DNA of 64,000 bases, taken from Saccharopolyspora ipomoeae (lineage in GTDB: Bacteria > Actinomycetota > Actinomycetes > Mycobacteriales > Pseudonocardiaceae). Numbering within the stretch: the stretch's first letter is position 1; every line of letters starts with the position of its first letter. The notes beneath the pieces were generated by a model, which was not told the origin of the DNA, did no database searches, and was given only the letters and a program-made list of their open reading frames with translations. The position numbers and the translations under genes are program-made. Shown here piece after piece: positions 16,605 through 24,991 of this stretch. The stretch covers positions 124,001 through 188,000 of the forward strand of contig NZ_JASAOF010000009.1 of assembly GCF_029952525.1 (NCBI RefSeq). The letters are read 5' to 3'.

Positions 16605-17735
16605 TCAACCGACCGGGCTGAGCCGGTTCCACCAGCTGCGGAAGTCCGCGGGGATGTCCGGGCAACCGGGGATCAGGGGGTACGGCACCGAGCGAGTGCG
16701 CCCGGCGACCTCGTCGAGCGGCACCGCCGAGCACGCGCTCGGGGAACGGTCGTCCTCGAGCGGGTCGAGGCTCACCATGAGCCCCGACGCACCCTGGTGC
16801 AGCAGGCGCGCGGCATGGGCGCCGACCTGCCAGGCATCGGTCCGGTCCCGCTCGGGCGCCATCCACGACGCGGCGCGCTGGACCATGCCCAGCACTTCCG
16901 GCCGGGTCCGCAGGCCGAGGGCATCCGAGGTGCGGTCGGCGAGATCGCGGACGGCTCCGTTGCGCAGCAACCGGCCGTGGTGGGAGGCGTCGAACTCGGT
17001 GCCGGTGAGTTCCGGAGCGGCTCCCTCGGCGACGACGACGAGGACGTGGCCGTGCCGGGTGAGGGCGCGGTCGACCGCCGGGAGGAAGCCGGCCAGCGTC
17101 AGCGGGGCCTCCGGCGCGTACACGAGGTGCGGTGCGTCGTGCTCACCGTTGCGCGCCAGCGCTGCTGCCAAGGCGAGCCAGCCCACGCCGCGGCCGAGCA
17201 CCTCGACCAGCCGGACCTGCTCCAGCGGCGCCATGGCGCGCAGATCGGCGCCGAGCGCGTGCACAGCTCGCATCGCGTAGGTGCCCGCGGTGAGGAAGCC
17301 GGGGGAGCGGTCGGTGCCGAGCAGATCGTTGTCGACGGTCTTGGGAACACCGACGACTTGCAGGCGCAGCTCCATCCGCGCGGCGGCCTCGGCGAGCCCC
17401 GCGGCCAGGGCCATCGACCCGTTGCCGCCGGTGACCGCGATGCCCCGCACACCGGCGCCGGTCAGGTGCTCGACGCTGCGTTGAAGCTCGTCGGCATCGG
17501 GAGGCCGCCGCCCGGCACCGAGCACCGCACCGGGCTCGGCCGCCAAGGTCAGCAGGTCGGGGCGATCGGTGCGCAGGGTGGAGAAGTCCTTGTCCACCAG
17601 GCCGTTGGCGCCGCCCTGCACTCCCACCACTTCCGCTTCGCCCTGCTCGGCGGCTTGCCGCAGGAATCCCGCGACGCTGGCGTTGATGACGGGGCTGGGG
17701 GCGCCGGCCTGCACGATCGCGTAGCGGGTGGTCAC
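16605..17735 (-). CDS. 6-phosphofructokinase-family kinase (PPi-type features)
   Basis: 376 residues, PfkA fold. It contains the family segments PKTVDND (about residue 150; Lys in the second place is typical of PPi-using and related enzymes) and VLGRGVGWLALAAAL. The phosphoryl-donor loop reads GGNGSMALA, with Asn where Asp or Glu is usual. It starts with a GTG whose last bases overlap the transporter's stop (GTGA), with GAGGAG upstream, so translation is coupled. It should phosphorylate a sugar phosphate or sugar-acid phosphate at C1, supplying a bisphosphate to the DUF2090 aldolase. Donor and substrate are uncertain. Confidence 0.8.
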   Translation of the reverse strand: MTTRYAIVQAGAPSPVINASVAGFLRQAAEQGEAEVVGVQGGANGLVDKDFSTLRTDRPDLLTLAAEPGAVLGAGRRPPDADELQRSVEHLTGAGVRGIAVTGGNGSMALAAGLAEAAARMELRLQVVGVPKTVDNDLLGTDRSPGFLTAGTYAMRAVHALGADLRAMAPLEQVRLVEVLGRGVGWLALAAALARNGEHDAPHLVYAPEAPLTLAGFLPAVDRALTRHGHVLVVVAEGAAPELTGTEFDASHHGRLLRNGAVRDLADRTSDALGLRTRPEVLGMVQRAASWMAPERDRTDAWQVGAHAARLLHQGASGLMVSLDPLEDDRSPSACSAVPLDEVAGRTRSVPYPLIPGCPDIPADFRSWWNRLSPVG

Positions 17736-19069
17736 GTCGCGCTCCTCGCAGGTGCGGGGAAGTTCTCCGCGGCGGTGCCGCCCGATGCGGCGCCCAACTC
17801 GCGCTTCGCCGTCTCTCCCACGTAGGCGATGCACACCAGCGTGATCACGCACAGCACCAGCAGGTAGGTGCTCACCGGCCAGGACGCGCCCCCGGCCCAT
17901 GCCGCGAGTCCGGTCGCGATGGCCGGGGTGGGCGCTCCGGCGATCAGCCCGGATGCCTGGTAGCCGATGGAGATCCCGGAATAGCGCACCGAGGTGCCGA
18001 ACAGTTCGGAGAAGAACGCCGACTGGATGCTGAACATCAGTCCGGTGCCGACGGCGTGCATGAGGATGATGGCGGCCCACACGATCGGCACGGATCCTTG
18101 CTCCAGCGCCCAGAAGTAGCCGAAGACGCCGACGCCGCAGATGACGGCTCCCGCGGCGTAGACCGGCCGCCGGCCGATCTGATCGGAGAGCTTGCCGAAC
18201 AGCGGGATCAGCACGATCTGCACGGCGGAGGAGACCATGAAACCGGTGAGCACGACGTTGCCGCCGAGTCCGAGGGTGTGCGCGGCGTACGAGATGGCGA
18301 AGACGTTGATGACGTTGAACGTCGCGGCGTCCGCGAGCCGGGCTCCCAGCGCGAGCAGCGTCTGGCGCCAGTGGGTGCGCAGCAGTTCGACGACGGGGAT
18401 GGAGGTGTGCGGGACGGCGGTGGCTCGCGCGGCTTTGAACGCCTCGGTCTCCCCGACGCTCATCCGGACCCACATGCCCGCGAGCAGCAACAAACCGCTG
18501 AACAGGAACGGAACGCGCCAGCCCCAGGACATCATGTCCTGCTGCGGCAGCTGCGAGACCAGCGCGAAGGCACCCGCCGACAGCAGCAGACCGATGGGCG
18601 CGCCCAGTTGCGGCACGGAGCCGAAGAAGCCGCGCCGGCCGTTCGGCGCGTTCTCGACCGTCAGCAGCGTGGCGCCACCCCACTCGCCGCCGATCGCCAC
18701 GCCCTGCAGCAGCCGCAGCACCACCAGGAGCGCCGGAGCCCAGACGCCCCAGGACTCGTAGGCGGGGAGCAGGCCGATCGCGAACGTCGACAGGCCCATG
18801 ATCATCATGGTGGTCACGAGCATCGACTTCCGGCCGACGCGGTCGCCGAAGTGGCCGAACACGACGGCGCCCAGCGGGCGCGTGATGAAGCCACCGGCGA
18901 AGGACAACAGCGCCAGCAGCGTCTCGGTCGACGGGTCCGACGCGGGGAAGTAGAGCTTGCCCAGGACGAGCGCGGCGGCGGTGCCGTAGAGGTAGAAGTC
19001 GTACCACTCGAGCACTGAGCCCACCAGGCTTGCCGCGCTCACTCGGCGCATGTGTCTTGTCGCGCTCAT
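17732..19069 (-). CDS. MHS-family MFS transporter (metabolite:H+ symporter)
   Basis: 445 residues, 12 hydrophobic spans. The N-terminal SLVGSVLEWYDFYLYG and the loop FGDRVGRK are hallmarks of the MHS subfamily, which imports organic acids or zwitterions such as shikimate, citrate or ketoglutarate. The ATG at 19069 has GGAG about 8 bases upstream; a longer frame begins at 19111 but lacks support. It is the first gene of an operon with a PFK-like kinase, zinc dehydrogenase and aldolase, diverging from the GntR gene. The substrate is therefore probably an acid such as a sugar acid. Confidence 0.87.
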   Translation of the reverse strand: MSATRHMRRVSAASLVGSVLEWYDFYLYGTAAALVLGKLYFPASDPSTETLLALLSFAGGFITRPLGAVVFGHFGDRVGRKSMLVTTMMIMGLSTFAIGLLPAYESWGVWAPALLVVLRLLQGVAIGGEWGGATLLTVENAPNGRRGFFGSVPQLGAPIGLLLSAGAFALVSQLPQQDMMSWGWRVPFLFSGLLLLAGMWVRMSVGETEAFKAARATAVPHTSIPVVELLRTHWRQTLLALGARLADAATFNVINVFAISYAAHTLGLGGNVVLTGFMVSSAVQIVLIPLFGKLSDQIGRRPVYAAGAVICGVGVFGYFWALEQGSVPIVWAAIILMHAVGTGLMFSIQSAFFSELFGTSVRYSGISIGYQASGLIAGAPTPAIATGLAAWAGGASWPVSTYLLVLCVITLVCIAYVGETAKRELGAASGGTAAENFPAPARSAT

Positions 19070-19106
19070 CTGATCTCCATTGATCGGGAAGCCTCGGAGT
19101 TCGAAT

Positions 19107-19134
19107 TGCATGTAGATTGAACCAACTGCATGTA
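19107..19134. promoter_or_regulatory. Phased direct repeats, candidate GntR operator
   Basis: TGCATGTA occurs at 19107-19114 and again at 19127-19134, exactly 20 bases apart (two helical turns), between the divergent MHS transporter (start 19069) and GntR (start 19203) genes. It is the natural place for the regulator to control both operons. Confidence 0.5.
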
Positions 19135-19202
19135 ACGTGTCAAGATGTCATCGAACCGAACACCACACGGGGCCGTGCAGGCCGGGGCCGGGAGGAATGA
19201 CG

Positions 19203-19862
19203 ATGAAGGTTTCATCCGCGGAGCGGATCGCGGACGCCGTCTACCAGCACCTGCGGGAGCAGATCTTCTCCGGCGAACTGCCGCCCGGCACGCGGTTGAG
19301 CGTCCCTGCGCTCGCCGATGAGCTGGAGGTCAGCCGCAGCCCGGTCCGGGACGCGGTGCTGCGGCTGACGCAGGAACGGCTGGCGCGCGAGGAACCTCGG
19401 CGAGGTGCGGTGGTGTCCCGGGTGGGGCCTGAAGAGCTCGCCACCCTCTACCAGGTTCGCGAAGTGCTCGAAGGCCTCGCCGCTCGGCTGGCGGTGGAGA
19501 ACGCCGGACGCCGACTCGTCGACCGGCTCAGGGAGGTGATCGAGGAGCACGAATCCGCCGTCGAGTCGGCCGATCTGGACCGGCACCTGGAGACCGACAT
19601 GCGCTTCCACGCCCTGATCCGCGAGGCCGGGGGGAACGAGGAGGTGGTGCGGCTGCTCGACGACATTCAGACGCAGATCCGGCTCGCGATGCGCACGACC
19701 ACCGTCACCGGCGGTCCAAGGCACGCCCTGCACGACCACCACAAGATCCTGAGCGCCATCGAATCCGGAGACCCGGCAGCGGCGGAGCAGGCCGCGCGGG
19801 CCCACATCGCCCGGCTTCGGCTCGCATTGCTGGAGTCGGCGGAGGAGGTGGACCACCGGTGA
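19203..19862 (+). CDS. GntR-family regulator, FadR subfamily
   Basis: 219 residues. The N-terminal winged helix (about 5-70) shows the GntR pattern ELPPGTRLSVPALADELEVS followed by RSPVRDAVLRL. An all-helical FCD domain follows, with acid/His residues for metal and ligand binding (DMRFHALI, then HHKILSAIESGD). Such regulators sense carboxylic acids and usually repress adjacent catabolic genes. The ATG at 19203 is preferred because GGGAGGA lies 7 bases upstream, whereas the ATG at 19197 would touch it. The stop overlaps the next gene's GTG. Confidence 0.9.
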   Translation: MKVSSAERIADAVYQHLREQIFSGELPPGTRLSVPALADELEVSRSPVRDAVLRLTQERLAREEPRRGAVVSRVGPEELATLYQVREVLEGLAARLAVENAGRRLVDRLREVIEEHESAVESADLDRHLETDMRFHALIREAGGNEEVVRLLDDIQTQIRLAMRTTTVTGGPRHALHDHHKILSAIESGDPAAAEQAARAHIARLRLALLESAEEVDHR

Positions 19863-21022
19863 GCGCCACGGCCCCGAACACCATCGTCGAGGCTCGGTTG
19901 CGCGTGCTGCGCGCCGCCACCCGGGACGGCGTCGCGATGTCGTTCGCGCCGCTGACGCACCGCTCGATGGTGCTGGTGGAGTTGGAGACCGGGGACGGCC
20001 GGATCGGTTACGGGGAGAGCTGGACCAATTACCCGTCCTGGGCGACGGTCGAGCGGGTCGCGACCCTGCGGGAGGGGGTGTTCCCGCTCGTGATCGGCCA
20101 GGATTCGCGTCACATCACCGAGCTGCAGCGACGACTGGTCGCCGAGCTCACGCCCATCGGCCGCCAGTGGGGCGCCCAAGGCCCCATCATGCAGGCGATC
20201 AGCGCGGTCGACATCGCCCTGTGGGACTTGCACGGCAGGGCCAGCGGCCGGTCGATCGCATCGCTGGTCGGCGGCCGGGTCCGAGAATCGAGCGCGCTCT
20301 ACGCCAGCAGCCTCGGTCCGGAAGACGTTGTGCGGCAGGCCCGGCACTGCGCCGCCGAGGGCTACACGGCGGTCAAGGTGAAGCTGGGATTCGGCCGGGA
20401 GCACGACGAGCGCATCCTCGTCGAGGCGCGCGGAGCGCTCGGGGCCGACGTCGCGCTGTACGCCGACGCGAACCAGGCGTGGGGCGTCGACGAAGCGGTG
20501 GCGATGGCGGCGCTGTTGAGCGAGTACGACGTGGCGTGGCTGGAAGAGCCGCTCCGCGGCAACCGGCTGGACGAGCTCGAAGAGCTGCACCGGCGCACCG
20601 GGCTGGTGATCGCGACCGGCGAGAACGTCTACGGACGCGAGGAGTTCCACCGCTACGCCGCATCCCCGGCGGTCGCGATCCTGCAGCCCGACATCGCCAA
20701 GACGGGCGGGTTCACCGAAGCGCTCGCCATCTGCCAGCTCGCAGAAGCTCATCGGAAACCCGTGCTGCCGCACCTCTACGGCGGTGCGATCGCCTTCGCC
20801 GCCACCCTCCAGCTGGCCGCTTGCGCCCCAGCGGTGCACGGCATCGAGTACGACATCCGCGACAACCCGCTGCGGGACCCGCTGCTGATCGACGGACCGA
20901 GCCCGCGGCAGGGGCGGATCGCCCTCCCCGATGGTTGCGGGCTGGGTGTCGACCTGGACCTGCACGCCGCGCAGCGGCACCTCCACCCCGCACAGCAGTC
21001 CGAAGAGGAGCTCACCGCATGA
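19859..21022 (+). CDS. Mandelate racemase/muconate lactonizing-type enolase-superfamily enzyme
   Basis: 387 residues. The barrel carries the full mandelate-racemase-type set: VKVKLGF (K-x-K base), DANQAW, LEEP and ATGENVY for the metal ligands, then PDIAKTGG and PHLYGG (Asp-His dyad). The lysines and the His together indicate proton abstraction from a hydroxy acid, most often acid-sugar dehydration. The GTG start overlaps the GntR stop (GTGA), so it is coupled to the regulator, and its stop overlaps the aldehyde dehydrogenase start. A sugar-acid dehydratase is the best guess; a racemase is possible. Confidence 0.85.
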   Translation: MSATAPNTIVEARLRVLRAATRDGVAMSFAPLTHRSMVLVELETGDGRIGYGESWTNYPSWATVERVATLREGVFPLVIGQDSRHITELQRRLVAELTPIGRQWGAQGPIMQAISAVDIALWDLHGRASGRSIASLVGGRVRESSALYASSLGPEDVVRQARHCAAEGYTAVKVKLGFGREHDERILVEARGALGADVALYADANQAWGVDEAVAMAALLSEYDVAWLEEPLRGNRLDELEELHRRTGLVIATGENVYGREEFHRYAASPAVAILQPDIAKTGGFTEALAICQLAEAHRKPVLPHLYGGAIAFAATLQLAACAPAVHGIEYDIRDNPLRDPLLIDGPSPRQGRIALPDGCGLGVDLDLHAAQRHLHPAQQSEEELTA

Positions 21023-22464
21023 CCACGACCGGCACCGAAGTCGAGGCGCTCGTCGGCGCCCGCATCAACGGTCAGCCCGTGCGACCGGCGCGACCGTGGC
21101 GCACCACCGTGATCGAGCCCGCGACGGGGGACCCCCTGTTCGAGCTGGTCGGTGGCGGTGCGACCGAGGCGCGGGTCGTCCTGGACGAGGCCGAGCGCGC
21201 GGAGCGCGGCTGGGCCGAGACCGCGCCGGCGGCGAGGGCCGAAGCGCTGCGGGGAATTGCCTCCGCGCTGCGCAGCGATCCCGAGGCCGAAGGGCTCGCA
21301 GTGCTGATCAGCCGGGAGACCGGCAAGCGGATCGCCGAGTCCCGCGCTGAAGTCGGCCTGTCGGCGGCGTTCTTCGAGTGGTTCGCCGATGCGATTCGCA
21401 GCCGAAGCGGCGCGTCCCATTCGGTGGTGCCCGGCTTGCGGCACGAGGTGATCCAGCGCCCGCTCGGAATCGTCGCCGTGCTCACCCCGTGGAACTTCCC
21501 GGTGTCCATCCCGGCTCGCAAGATCGCTCCCGCCCTCGCCGCAGGTTGCCCGGTGCTGTTCAAGCCGTCCGAGGTGGCACCCGCATCCGCGCTGCGCCTG
21601 GCCGAGATCATCGAAGCCCACGTCCCCGCAGGGGTGGTGGGCACCGTGCTGGGCGACCCCGCCGAGGTGTCCGGTACCTGGCTCGACGACCCGCGGGTGC
21701 GGGGGTTGACCTTCACCGGTTCGACACGCGTCGGAAAGCTGCTGGCGGCGCAGACCGCGGCGAACTTCACCCGCAACGTGTTCGAGCTCGGTGGGAACGC
21801 GCCGTTCGTCGTGCTCGACGACGCCGACCCGGTGCGGGCAGCCGACGTGCTGGCCGTCGCCAAGTACCGCAACAACGGACAGTCCTGCATCGCCGCCCAG
21901 CAGGTGTGGGTGCCGCAGCACCTCGTCGACGACTTCACCGCGGCCTTCCTCCGCGTGACCGGCGAACTCGTCCTGGGCGATCCGCTCGACCCGGACACCA
22001 CGCTCGGACCGCTCGCGCTCCCCGGTGACCCCGCCCGCATCGCCGAGATCGCCCAGGACGCGGCCCGGTCCGGTGCCGATGTCGTCACCAGCGATGTCAC
22101 GTTGCCGGACCGAGGGCACTACGCGCGGCCCGTGCTGTGCGTCAATCCGGCCGGCGGCCGCGCGGTCGAAGAGGAGGTCTTCGGGCCGTTGGCAACCGTC
22201 CGGAGCTACACCGACCTCGGCGAGGTGCTCGCCGCGACCAGCGCGGACCGATGCGGGCTCGGTGGTTACGTCATCGGGGAGCCCGTCCGCGCCACAGCCG
22301 TCGCGCAGGCGCTCGACGTGGGAATCGTCGGGGTCAACAACGCCACCCCGAACGCACCGGTTGTGCCCTTCGGCGGGCTCAAGCAGAGCGGGCTCGGGTG
22401 GGAAGGCGGTCAGATCGGCCTCGACGCCTTTCTGACCTGGCACACCACCGCGGTCGGAGCGTGA
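21019..22464 (+). CDS. NAD(P)-dependent semialdehyde dehydrogenase (ALDH family)
   Basis: 481 residues. Motifs in order: TPWNFPVS, FTGSTRVG, FELGGNAPF (general-base Glu), NNGQSCIAAQQ (catalytic Cys), EEEVFGPL and PFGGLKQSGLGWEG. It most resembles succinate- or ketoglutarate-semialdehyde dehydrogenases. In sugar-acid pathways ketoglutarate semialdehyde dehydrogenase often follows dehydration, which fits its place directly after an enolase-superfamily enzyme (ATGA overlap at 21019). Cytoplasmic. The substrate assignment is inference from neighbours. Confidence 0.85.
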   Translation: MTTTGTEVEALVGARINGQPVRPARPWRTTVIEPATGDPLFELVGGGATEARVVLDEAERAERGWAETAPAARAEALRGIASALRSDPEAEGLAVLISRETGKRIAESRAEVGLSAAFFEWFADAIRSRSGASHSVVPGLRHEVIQRPLGIVAVLTPWNFPVSIPARKIAPALAAGCPVLFKPSEVAPASALRLAEIIEAHVPAGVVGTVLGDPAEVSGTWLDDPRVRGLTFTGSTRVGKLLAAQTAANFTRNVFELGGNAPFVVLDDADPVRAADVLAVAKYRNNGQSCIAAQQVWVPQHLVDDFTAAFLRVTGELVLGDPLDPDTTLGPLALPGDPARIAEIAQDAARSGADVVTSDVTLPDRGHYARPVLCVNPAGGRAVEEEVFGPLATVRSYTDLGEVLAATSADRCGLGGYVIGEPVRATAVAQALDVGIVGVNNATPNAPVVPFGGLKQSGLGWEGGQIGLDAFLTWHTTAVGA

Positions 22465-22635
22465 ACCGCGGGCGGACGGTCAGGTAGAGCGCTGAACAGG
22501 ACTGGCTCGAGGCGATGAGCGCGTTGGCGAGTCAGCAACCTCGCCGCAAAGCTCGCGGCGAAGGGCCTCATCATCGAAGAATTGAGCCGCCGGTCGCAGG
22601 AAACCGGGAATTCCCTGCAACCGGACGTGCGTTTG

Positions 22636-23940
22636 CTATCGGCGGTCGGTCTGCTTGTGGGTGTACATGTCCAGATCTGCGTTGTGCAGCAAGTCCGAGG
22701 CTGAGGTGGAGGGGCTCTGCGTGGTGGCGAGCCCGATGCTGGCGGAGAGCCTCGTTCTGCGACCGCCGATGACGATGTCGGTGTCCAAGCTCTTCGCCAC
22801 GCGAGCGCGGAAAGCTGTTGCCGCGTGCTGGTTCGGCATGCGGGTGAGGACGACGAATTCGTCGCCGCCCAGACGGGCCACCGTGTCACCGGGCCGGACC
22901 GTTCGCAGCAGCTCGTCCGCTGCGGCGATCAGGAGTTGGTCGCCGCAGCGGTGCCCGCAGGTGTCGTTGATGAGTTTGAGGCCGTTGAGGTCGGCCAGCA
23001 GCACGGTGACGACTCCACCCCGTTGGGACAGCGCGGCGAGTTCTTGGTCGAGCCGGTCCAGGAGCAGGGCGCGGTTGGCCAGACCGGTCAAGGGATCGTG
23101 CAGGGCCAGGTGCGCGATGTGGTTGTCGCGCGTCTCCCGGTCACCGATGGCCTCGTACTGCCCGATGAGGTAGGCGGGCCGGCCGTCGGGTCCGGCAACG
23201 GAGCTGGCTCGCAGGAGGATCCAGATCGGGTGCCCGTCCTTGTGGCGGTAGCGCTTCTCCAAGCTACCGGTGTCCCGTCGGCCGGCGACAAGGTCGGCCA
23301 GCAGCTCCAGCCCTGTGTTGTCGGGGTAGGTCAGGTCGGTGAAGCGCATGGTCAGCATTTCGTCGCGGGTGTATCCGACGATGTCGCAGAGCTTGTCGTT
23401 CACCTCCAGCCAGCGGCCGTTGAGGTCGAGCCGGGCTATCCCGATGGGGGCGTGGGTGAAGGTTTGGCGCCAACGCAGCTCGGCTTCTCGTCGCTCTGTG
23501 ATGTCGTGGTGCTGGGCCAGGATGCACCGCGGTCGGCCGTCGGAATCTCTGATGAGCGCGTAGCTGATGAGCACCCAGACGATCTGGCCGTCGGATCGCA
23601 CGGCGCGCTTTTCCACCTGGAGCTTGTCGGTGCCGTTGGCGACCATGTCGTTGATCGACTCGTCCAGCATGGGGTCATCGGGATGGTTGAAGTCACGGGC
23701 TGAGCGCCCCACCAGTTCCGTGAGGTCGTAACCGAGGAGATCAGCTAGGGCCGAGTTGGCGTAGACGATGCGTCCCTGCAGGTCGGTCACCGTTATCGAG
23801 GCGGCGGCCTGCTCCACGATCGTCTGCCATGCCAAGCCCTGCGGCATGGCGGGCCCGAGCGCCGACATGAGGCCAAGGGTAGACGTGTCGGGCGGTGCTC
23901 CGTGAACGTCGCTCAATCGGGGCAGCGGGACGTGCACCAT
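22636..23940 (-). CDS. PAS-PAS-GGDEF diguanylate cyclase
   Basis: About 434 residues, no membrane spans. A first PAS domain (about 25-145, IVEQAAASITVTDLQGRIVYA) with a C-terminal PAC motif is followed by a second PAS (about 150-265, APIGIARLDLNGRWLEVN) and a GGDEF domain (about 275-430). The active motif RLGGDEF is intact, with the metal-binding Asp in LLADLNGLK. Five residues before GGDEF is RPGD, matching the R-x-x-D product-inhibition site. It should make c-di-GMP in response to a small ligand or redox signal. The start is uncertain (ATG 23940, or a later ATG in frame). Confidence 0.87.
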   Translation of the reverse strand: MVHVPLPRLSDVHGAPPDTSTLGLMSALGPAMPQGLAWQTIVEQAAASITVTDLQGRIVYANSALADLLGYDLTELVGRSARDFNHPDDPMLDESINDMVANGTDKLQVEKRAVRSDGQIVWVLISYALIRDSDGRPRCILAQHHDITERREAELRWRQTFTHAPIGIARLDLNGRWLEVNDKLCDIVGYTRDEMLTMRFTDLTYPDNTGLELLADLVAGRRDTGSLEKRYRHKDGHPIWILLRASSVAGPDGRPAYLIGQYEAIGDRETRDNHIAHLALHDPLTGLANRALLLDRLDQELAALSQRGGVVTVLLADLNGLKLINDTCGHRCGDQLLIAAADELLRTVRPGDTVARLGGDEFVVLTRMPNQHAATAFRARVAKSLDTDIVIGGRRTRLSASIGLATTQSPSTSASDLLHNADLDMYTHKQTDRR

Positions 23941-24991
23941 CGCTGCAGACGGCAGCACGAGTCACGTGCAACATGACCGCCGCCGGTCGACAAGTTGTTC
24001 GGGTGACGACAGGGTCCGTCTCCCTGCTATCGGTGAACGTCCGTTCATCCTCGGCGTCTCGATCCGACCGGAGCCGCGTGAACCGCGCAGCACCGCGATA
24101 GACGTGTCGCGTGGTCAGCGCGTCCGTGCTGATCGCGACTACTTCCTCCATGACCCGGCATCGCACGCCCATCGAATCGAGTCGACCGAGTGCTGAGCCC
24201 GTGATGTAGAGGCCCAGCAACGGTGCGGGTGCACATCGGAGGTGGATCAGATGGCCGTTGGTGCAGCGGATTCCGACTCCGTTGGAGCCGGCGGCGACGG
24301 CCTTCCGTGCGTGGAATCCCGTCGTGCTGAGCGAGATTGGGTCGAACCCGGCCCGTGATCACCCAATGGTCCTCTGTGGAGCGGGTGTTGAGTGTCCGCT
24401 CCCCGCTCGGGGAGGTCGATCGGGCAGCTCCTCGTGCGCATGAAGTGGATCTGTCGTGCTCTGTCGACCCTGGGGTGGCCGCGGGGAGCCCTTCTCTTGA
24501 CGCTCGCTGAAACTGGGCTTATGGTACCGAAACCATAGTGCGATATGACAATATCGCATAGTGATAGTAATCGAGTGTGACACCGTGGCGAGGGAGGTCT
24601 CCGGCGCAGCGAGAGCTGACGCTCTGCCGGCCGTCTTCAAGGCAAGAGCGAAGGCCCACCTGGATTTTCCGTCCTCGGTTCGGCGCTCCGGGTTCTCGGC
24701 TGTGAATCGGGTGGTTCGGTGGCGGCGTCGACTCACCACTGCCATCTCCTGCTCCACGATCACAACGAGTGGCTCAGCCGCGTGAACCGCGCGCGGAGAG
24801 CTGAAACTTGCCGGATTCCGGTGCTGTTGGTGAGAAGTTCACGGCACCGCCCTGCTGACGGGCCCTGCGGCTGGCGCGCCACATCGTTGCCGAAGGCTGC
24901 CCGCTCGAACGCCTCGTCCTCAATCGCAGAGCCCGGCATCTGAGCCGGGTTCTTCCTCGCGAGCAGTGCGTCCCACCGTGGAGGTTCAACG
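23941..24991. other. Long intergenic stretch with an operator cluster
   Basis: About 1 kb with no supported gene. Short frames on both strands lack motifs. It includes AT-richer DNA around 24515-24580 holding inverted repeats and a copy of the operator-like motif described separately, 425 bases before the MFS gene. Part may be a decayed gene between that operator and the transporter. Confidence 0.4.
24520..24566. promoter_or_regulatory. Operator-like motif copy 1 upstream of the MFS gene
   Basis: TATCGCATAGTGATA (24552-24566) is preceded by the opposite-facing TGCGATAT, giving the perfect inverted repeat TGCGATAT-GACA-ATATCGCA. A further TATGGT...ACCATA repeat lies just upstream. The core and its spacing to the upstream GATA element recur before the ferredoxin gene (26645-26673) and the IclR gene (31767-31795). 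Confidence 0.6.

Noticed and set aside
16605-19007. Very long minus-strand frame that could suggest one large protein covering the kinase and transporter region
   Set aside because: Only the part after 17735 matches a kinase. The upstream part is Arg-rich shadow translation of the MHS transporter in another frame, and the kinase has its own GTG with a good ribosome site.
24561-24785. Small plus-strand gene starting inside the first operator copy
   Set aside because: It has no ribosome site, no recognisable motif and poor codon composition. I treat it as non-coding or decayed.
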